Shown here piece by piece: positions 60,773 through 64,000 of a stretch of DNA of 64,000 bases. Below the pieces are notes generated by a model. The model worked only from the letters and a program-made list of their open reading frames with translations. It had not been told where the DNA came from and did not search any database. The DNA comes from Streptomyces sp. TLI_171. Lineage in GTDB: Bacteria; Actinomycetota; Actinomycetes; Streptomycetales; Streptomycetaceae. The translations under genes and the position numbers were made by a program. Positions within the stretch are counted from its first letter, which is position 1; every line of letters begins with the position of its first letter. The DNA is taken from assembly GCF_003610255.1 (NCBI RefSeq), contig NZ_RAPS01000001.1:496001-560000 (forward strand). Direction: 5' to 3'.

Positions 60773-61948
60773 GTGAAGCTTCGCCGTCAGATCGCGGCCG
60801 CCGCTGCCACGGCCGCCGTTCTCATGCTCGTCCCGTCCGCAGTCGCGGCCGCCGCCGGCGACCCCAAGGCCCCGGCCGTCCCGAGCGACTCGCTGCGCGC
60901 CCTCGGCGCGCAGCAGAACCTGCGCGTCGGCACCGCCGTGGACGACGCGCACCTCAACACCGACCAGCCGTACACCGCCATCGTCGCCGACCAGTTCTCC
61001 GTCGTGACGGCGGAGAACGCGATGAAGTGGGAGTCGGTGGAGCCCACCCGCGGCAGCTACGACTGGGCGGCCGCCGACCGGCTGGTGGCCTTCGCCGGGC
61101 AGCACGGCCAGGAGGTCCGCGGCCACACCCTGCTGTGGCACAACCAGCTGCCGGGCTGGCTCACGACCGGCGTCGCCGACGGCACCATCGGCAAGGCCGA
61201 GCTGCGCGAGATCCTGCACAAGCACGTCACCGACGAGGTCACCCACTTCCGCGGCAAGATCTGGCAGTGGGACGTGGCCAACGAGGTGTTCGCCAACTCC
61301 TGGGACGCCAACCCGCTGCCCAACGGCCTCAACGGCGACGACTTCTGGATCAAGAACCTGGGCGAGGGCGTCATCGCCGACGCCTTCCGCTGGGCGCACC
61401 AGGCCGACCCCAAGGCCCTGCTGTTCTACAACGACTACAACGCCGCCGGCCAGGACGGCAGCAACGCCAAGTTCCAGGCCGTGCACGACTACTTCGCGAA
61501 GCTCCGGGCCCAGGGCGTGCCGGTCGACGGCATCGGCGAGCAGGGCCACCTCGACACCCAGTACGGCTTCGACGCGCAGCGCTTCCAGAACGACCTGCAG
61601 TCCTACGCCGACCTGGGCCTGAAGGTCGCCGTGACCGAGGCGGACGTGCGCACCTTCGTGAACAACGCGACCGAGCAGGTCCCGACCAGCCAGCTCGGCG
61701 AGTTCGCCCAGCCGTACGAGTTCTCCGAGATGCTGAAGGCCTGCCAGCTCGTCACGCAGTGCATCTCGTTCACCGCGTGGGGCGTCTACGACGGCGACTC
61801 CTGGATCCCGGGCACCTTCGCCGGAACCGGCTACGGCCTGCTCTACGATGTGAACATGAAGCCGAAGCCCGCCTACGTCGCGCTCCAGCAGGACCTGGCG
61901 ATCGGCGCGGACGCCGCCCACCGCGGCAAGGGCCACGGCCCGAAGTAG
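60773..61948 (+). CDS. Secreted GH10 xylanase
   Basis: 391 residues, GTG start. Signal peptide MKLRRQIAAAAATAAVLMLV PSAVAAAA. GH10 landmarks: FSVVTAENAMKWESVEPTRG, HTLLWHNQLPGWL, WQWDVANEVFANS (acid/base Glu near 171), YNDYNAAGQDGSN, GIGEQGHLDT, KVAVTEADVRTF (nucleophile Glu near 289), and FTAWGVYDGDSWIPGTFAG. It is a single-domain endo-beta-1,4-xylanase without a binding module. A hairpin terminator follows. The ribosome-binding site GAGGAGCTCGTA is close to the GTG. Confidence 0.94.
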   Translation: MKLRRQIAAAAATAAVLMLVPSAVAAAAGDPKAPAVPSDSLRALGAQQNLRVGTAVDDAHLNTDQPYTAIVADQFSVVTAENAMKWESVEPTRGSYDWAAADRLVAFAGQHGQEVRGHTLLWHNQLPGWLTTGVADGTIGKAELREILHKHVTDEVTHFRGKIWQWDVANEVFANSWDANPLPNGLNGDDFWIKNLGEGVIADAFRWAHQADPKALLFYNDYNAAGQDGSNAKFQAVHDYFAKLRAQGVPVDGIGEQGHLDTQYGFDAQRFQNDLQSYADLGLKVAVTEADVRTFVNNATEQVPTSQLGEFAQPYEFSEMLKACQLVTQCISFTAWGVYDGDSWIPGTFAGTGYGLLYDVNMKPKPAYVALQQDLAIGADAAHRGKGHGPK

Positions 61949-61961
61949 CCCCGGCAGCCGG

Positions 61962-61997
61962 CCCGGGCCCCCGGCCGAGACCGGTCGGGGGCCCGGG
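61962..61997. terminator. Bidirectional terminator between GH10 and the esterase gene
   Basis: CCCGGGCCCCCG (61962-61973) pairs perfectly with CGGGGGCCCGGG (61986-61997); the stem extends inward by three more pairs including a G-T. The two genes converge on it. Confidence 0.85.
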
Positions 61998-62025
61998 TCA
62001 CCACGTCACTCGGGCTGACGCGGCG

Positions 62026-63375
62026 TCACCCCAGCTTCCACTGCTGGTTGGTGGCACCGCTGCAGCTCCACAGCTGGACGGGCGTGCCGTCGGCGGTGCC
62101 CAGGCCCGCCACGTCCAGGCAGAGCCCCGACGCCACCCCGGTGACGGTGCCGTTCGGGTTCAGCTGCCACTGCTGGTTGGGCTGACCGTTGCAGGGCCAG
62201 ACGATCGCCTTGGTGCCGTTGGCGGTGCCCTTGGCGTTGGCGTCCAGGCAGAGGGTGCTCCCGCCGACGGTCACGGTCAGCTGGTTCGACGAGGTGCGGG
62301 TCCAGGTCTGGGCGGCGGCGCCGTTGCAGGTGGAGATCTGCTGCTGCGTGCCGGCCGCGGCGTTCGGGTCGACCAGGCACTTGCCCGCTCCGACGGCGCG
62401 CAGCGCGCCCGTCCTGCCGCCGTCCGGGGAGCCGGCGTCCAGGCCCATGAAGTGGATCGCGTTCGCGGCCATCCCGGCTCCCTGCACCGGCAGTTGGTGG
62501 CCGGCCCCGGCGATGCTGTACGCCTCGACCTGGGTGGCGCCGGTGCTGTTGCGGTACTGGGTGCGGGTCCAGCCGGCCGCGGGGGTGTCGGTCGCCGACG
62601 GCGTCGGGCTCACGCCGAGGACGTCGGTCCACTGCTTGATCTCCTCGCCGAGGTTGTTGTGGTTCAGGATGGTGTCGGCGGTCCCGTGCCACAGCTGCAC
62701 CCGCGGGCGCGGACCGGTGTAGCCGGGGTACGCGGCCCGCACCAGGCCGCCCCACTGCTGCGCGGTCATCGAGACCTGGCCCTGGGCGCAGGGCCCGTTC
62801 CAGCCCCGTACCGACCCGGTGTAGAAGCAGTGGTAGGGCACGCCCATGAACGCCGCGCCCGCCTTGAACACGTCCGGGTAGTCGGCGAGCATCACGTTCG
62901 TCATCATGGCGCCCGAGGACTCCCCGGTCACGTACACGGCGTTGGCGTTGCCGCCGTAGTGCTGCTCGGCGTAGGTGATCATCGACATCAGCCCGACCGG
63001 GTCGCTGCCGCCGCCCCTGGTCAGCGCCTGGTCCGAGGAGACGTCCCAGCAGCTGCCGCTCGGGTTGGTCGACGGGTAGACGACGAGGAACCCGTACTGG
63101 TCGGCCAGCGAAGCGAAGTCGGTGCTCGAGTACATGTACGGGCCGGTGCCCTGGCAGCCGTGCAGGGCGAGCAGGATCGGCGGGTTCGCCTTTACGCCGG
63201 CCGGTACGTACAGGTCCATCAGCAGGCCGGTCGGGTTGGCCCCGAAGTCGCCGATCCGGATCAGCGGGGCAGCGGCTGCGGCCCGGGGGGCCGCCGGCAG
63301 GCTCAGCCCCACCGCGAAGCCGATCGCGGCGACGATGCCGAGCAGACGGGACAGGAACGAGCGGGATCGGAACAT
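62026..63375 (-). CDS. Secreted PHB-depolymerase-family esterase with CBM13
   Basis: 449 residues, ATG after CGGAGAGGTCCC. Signal peptide MFRSRSFLSRLLGIVAAIGF ... AAA. Esterase_PHB domain: ILLALHGCQGTGPYMYSSTD (oxyanion), AVYVTGESSGAMMTNVMLAD (Ser nucleophile in GESSG), LWHGTADTILNHNN (Asp), and GAGHQLPVQG (His). The last 120 residues are a ricin-B (CBM13) lectin domain with QTW, QQW and QQW repeats and the C-L-D-A/V-x-G motifs. The neighbours suggest it removes acetyl or feruloyl groups from xylan; the exact ester is not shown. Confidence 0.9.
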   Translation of the reverse strand: MFRSRSFLSRLLGIVAAIGFAVGLSLPAAPRAAAAAPLIRIGDFGANPTGLLMDLYVPAGVKANPPILLALHGCQGTGPYMYSSTDFASLADQYGFLVVYPSTNPSGSCWDVSSDQALTRGGGSDPVGLMSMITYAEQHYGGNANAVYVTGESSGAMMTNVMLADYPDVFKAGAAFMGVPYHCFYTGSVRGWNGPCAQGQVSMTAQQWGGLVRAAYPGYTGPRPRVQLWHGTADTILNHNNLGEEIKQWTDVLGVSPTPSATDTPAAGWTRTQYRNSTGATQVEAYSIAGAGHQLPVQGAGMAANAIHFMGLDAGSPDGGRTGALRAVGAGKCLVDPNAAAGTQQQISTCNGAAAQTWTRTSSNQLTVTVGGSTLCLDANAKGTANGTKAIVWPCNGQPNQQWQLNPNGTVTGVASGLCLDVAGLGTADGTPVQLWSCSGATNQQWKLG

Positions 63376-64000
63376 GGGACCTCTCCGTCGGAATTGACTT
63401 GAGGGTGATGGAAGTTCCGGCGCCACCAGGGAGAAACGCCACCGATGGTCGGGGTGGTCCGCCGCGGCTGTCAACGGCGCCGCCGCGGCCCCGCGGCACC
63501 CGGCCTCCGTGCGGCCCCCCGGCTGCGGATTCGCCCCCGGCCGCGCCGTCGCCCGCGGTGAAAGTTGCAGCCGGACCCCCGTCGCACCCACCGCCCCTGG
63601 CGACAACTCCGGCCGTCCGCCGCCGTGTTGGCCTCCACGGCGGGGCGAAACCTTTCGACCTCCACCAGCCACGGGATGCGGCCCAGCATGCCGGGAGTCC
63701 ACGGGGAAGTCCACCGGACCTCCCGGATTCTCTCGGCCGCGGCCCGGCTCAGGGGCGGCTGACCAGCAGTCTCTTCTCCCAGCGGCGGGATCGCAGGAAT
63801 CCGATCGTTTCCGAGTTCTGGTCGAAAGCGTTGACAGCCTGTCGGGCTCAGGCCAAGACTGGCGCCGTCGACACCTCCGAGTGACCTTGGCTCCGAGCCG
63901 GCCCAGGATCGGCGGATCGACCCCATTGCTGTCCCAAGTGTTGACAGCAGCGCACCATTTGATGGAGATTCACCCGAAACACACCAGCGTCCGGACCCGT
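63376..64000. other. 625 bp gap at the right edge
   Basis: No gene fits. It holds CGAAA-CC-TTTCG (63646-63657), resembling the xylan operator but with a two-base centre, about 270 bp upstream of the esterase start. Towards the edge lie two palindromes with TTGACA (listed). A gene may start beyond the window. Confidence 0.55.
63831..63949 (+). promoter_or_regulatory. Two GACAG palindromes overlapping TTGACA
   Basis: GACAG-C-CTGTC (63833-63843) overlaps TTGACA at 63831. TGCTGTC-N9-GACAGCA (63927-63949) overlaps TTGACA at 63941. A repeated -35 word inside matching inverted repeats suggests a regulated promoter or tandem operators for a gene to the right. No good -10 is visible for either. Confidence 0.4.

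Noticed and set aside
61027..63402. Plus-strand ORF of 791 codons over GH10 and the esterase
   Set aside because: It runs through a strong terminator and is a frame shadow of two convergent genes.

Overview
The window is very GC-rich. Its genes have G or C at almost every third codon position, GTG and TTG starts are common, and many promoters are of the TTGAC-18-TAxxxT kind. The gene set (xylFGH next to a Rok7B7-type ROK repressor, an HU protein with a lysine/alanine tail, exact CebR-type operators, many secreted polysaccharide hydrolases) points to a chromosome segment of Streptomyces or its close relative Kitasatospora. I see no rRNA, tRNA, CRISPR array or intact insertion sequence.

Layout. 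1-2275 is a decayed strip: two long imperfect direct repeats, one small intact ORF, and three broken genes (an integrase-like remnant, a frameshifted unknown gene and a truncated SnoaL-like gene). 2276-9613 (minus strand) is a sulfonate-sulfur scavenging cluster: ROK regulator, TauD-type dioxygenase, SsuA/C/B importer, flavin reductase and a class C flavin monooxygenase, with two candidate tiny leader or linker ORFs. 9752-12931 holds an HxlR regulator divergent from an alpha/beta hydrolase, a second hydrolase preceded by a 17-residue ORF and a hairpin, and an HhH-GPD DNA glycosylase. 12943-17523 holds an orphan nuoD, a Pro/Gly-rich small protein, a CBM48-like protein, a HupS-like nucleoid protein and a CAP-domain exported protein. 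17616-25891 holds a secreted pectate lyase, VOC and zinc-ribbon proteins, BlaI-like and MarR-like regulators, and a two-component system divergent from a DedA-PAP2-PAP2 operon. 26252-39915 is mixed housekeeping and envelope genes: MscL, a secreted S1 protease, PAS-SpoIIE phosphatase, YbdK-like ligase, GalE, surface protein, small proteins, 2-hydroxyacid dehydrogenase, ZnF-UBP, GNAT, a lipoprotein, a DUF885 protein and two decayed genes.

40347-63375 is a plant-polysaccharide locus. XylF-XylG-XylH imports xylose under a ROK repressor. After an FtsX/ABC efflux pair with a TetR regulator come GH6, a LacI regulator, an oligosaccharide ABC importer (binding protein plus two permeases, no own ATPase), cytoplasmic GH51 and GH43, then secreted GH9, GH10 and a CBM13-carrying esterase. 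Secreted enzymes cut cellulose, xylan and their esters; the importer takes up oligomers; GH51 and GH43 release arabinose and xylose inside. Two operator types recur: TGNNAGCGCTNNCA (before the GH6 unit, LacI gene, importer operon and GH9) and TCGAAANTTTCGA (before the importer operon and GH10), suggesting that cellulose and xylan control overlap on the importer operon. Strong hairpin terminators lie after several of the units.

All family calls come from reading translations and motifs by eye; no database search was possible. Start codons were chosen from ribosome-binding sites, overlaps and family length.
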